From an uncultured Collinsella sp. (GTDB lineage: Bacteria > Actinomycetota > Coriobacteriia > Coriobacteriales > Coriobacteriaceae), in NCBI GenBank assembly GCA_958403395.1, contig CATXXF010000005.1:1-64000 (forward strand): DNA of 64,000 nt, read 5' to 3'. The notes beneath the pieces were generated by a model, which did no database searches, was not told the origin of the DNA, and saw nothing but the letters and a program-made list of their open reading frames with translations. The translations under genes and the position numbers were made by a program. The number at the start of each line of letters is the position of its first letter. Positions within the stretch are counted from its first letter, which is position 1. Below are positions 63,848-64,000 of the stretch, piece after piece.

Positions 63848-64000
63848 GTAGGCTCCTTTCGAAGGCAGATGTAGTTGTGGGGCATGTCCGCGATTGTAGC
63901 ATGGGGCGTGCGGGACCGCTTCAATTCACCCTCTCTCGACAACCAAAGCGGGACTAGCAACCCCCACGACCAAAGGCCCAAATTACAAGTGAGTAGACTT

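Overview
The window looks like a chromosomal segment of a high-GC Gram-positive gut bacterium of the Coriobacteriia, most likely Collinsella or a close relative. This is inferred from the GC-rich coding sequence, the protein repertoire (Tad pilus without a Gram-negative secretin, AlbA_2-type ATPase, two UTRA regulators, NikMN/Q/O) and the style of the intergenic repeats. No 16S gene is present, so the genus is an inference.

Layout. 1-345: tRNA-Arg(ACG) with a 191-bp tandem element downstream. 411-4949: hypothetical gene, serS, a 57-codon membrane protein missed by length cut-offs, proC, rlmH and a stomatin-like gene. 5007-5365: tRNA-Leu(CAG) with its own 189-bp tail element. 5369-10861: tatD, rsmA, metG, rsmI and a GH5-like gene lacking its acid/base glutamate. 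10862-11602: four 62-bp tandem hairpin units, then tRNA-Phe(GAA) with a third tail element. 11738-12330: BrnT-like toxin and CopG antitoxin with an operator palindrome. 12347-21952: a 12-gene minus-strand Tad/Flp pilus operon (cpaB, tadZ, tadA, tadB, tadC, flp, hypothetical, second pilin, TadE, a large cysteine-containing TadG-like protein, TadE, DUF192). 22205-28211: rsgA, a type IIA Ca2+ P-type ATPase with a structured leader, and pyk. 28636-33433: a Vsr/DUF559-like nuclease candidate, a zinc phospholipase C family protein, and a nickel ECF transporter (nikMN, nikQ, nikO) behind a NikR-type operator. 33594-37545: pheST with a T-box leader. 37692-44441: M32 carboxypeptidase, glmM, a DUF4012 protein and an EamA transporter. 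44731: tRNA-Val(GAC). 45032-51194: DUF5710 protein, a divergent Sau3AI-like restriction-modification pair, a hypothetical gene, and an AlbA_2 ATPase with a repeat-rich promoter. 51466-63847: M16C peptidase, 5-formyl-THF cyclo-ligase, metA, lactate/malate-type dehydrogenase, SIS protein, GntR, recQ, a second GntR and a YitT protein.

The genes are mostly housekeeping, with defence (Sau3AI-like R-M, TA pair) and surface (Tad) islands. The most unusual content is non-coding. There are three tRNA-tail elements, each carrying the T-loop of its own host tRNA in inverted orientation around a core of serial hairpins. There is a two-copy 117-nt structured element with covarying stems (39395 and 61750), a 4 x 62-bp array of covarying hairpins, and further palindromic families. 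The tRNA-tail element and the covarying element are the best candidates for an undescribed system. All comparisons were made by eye within the window, without database searches.
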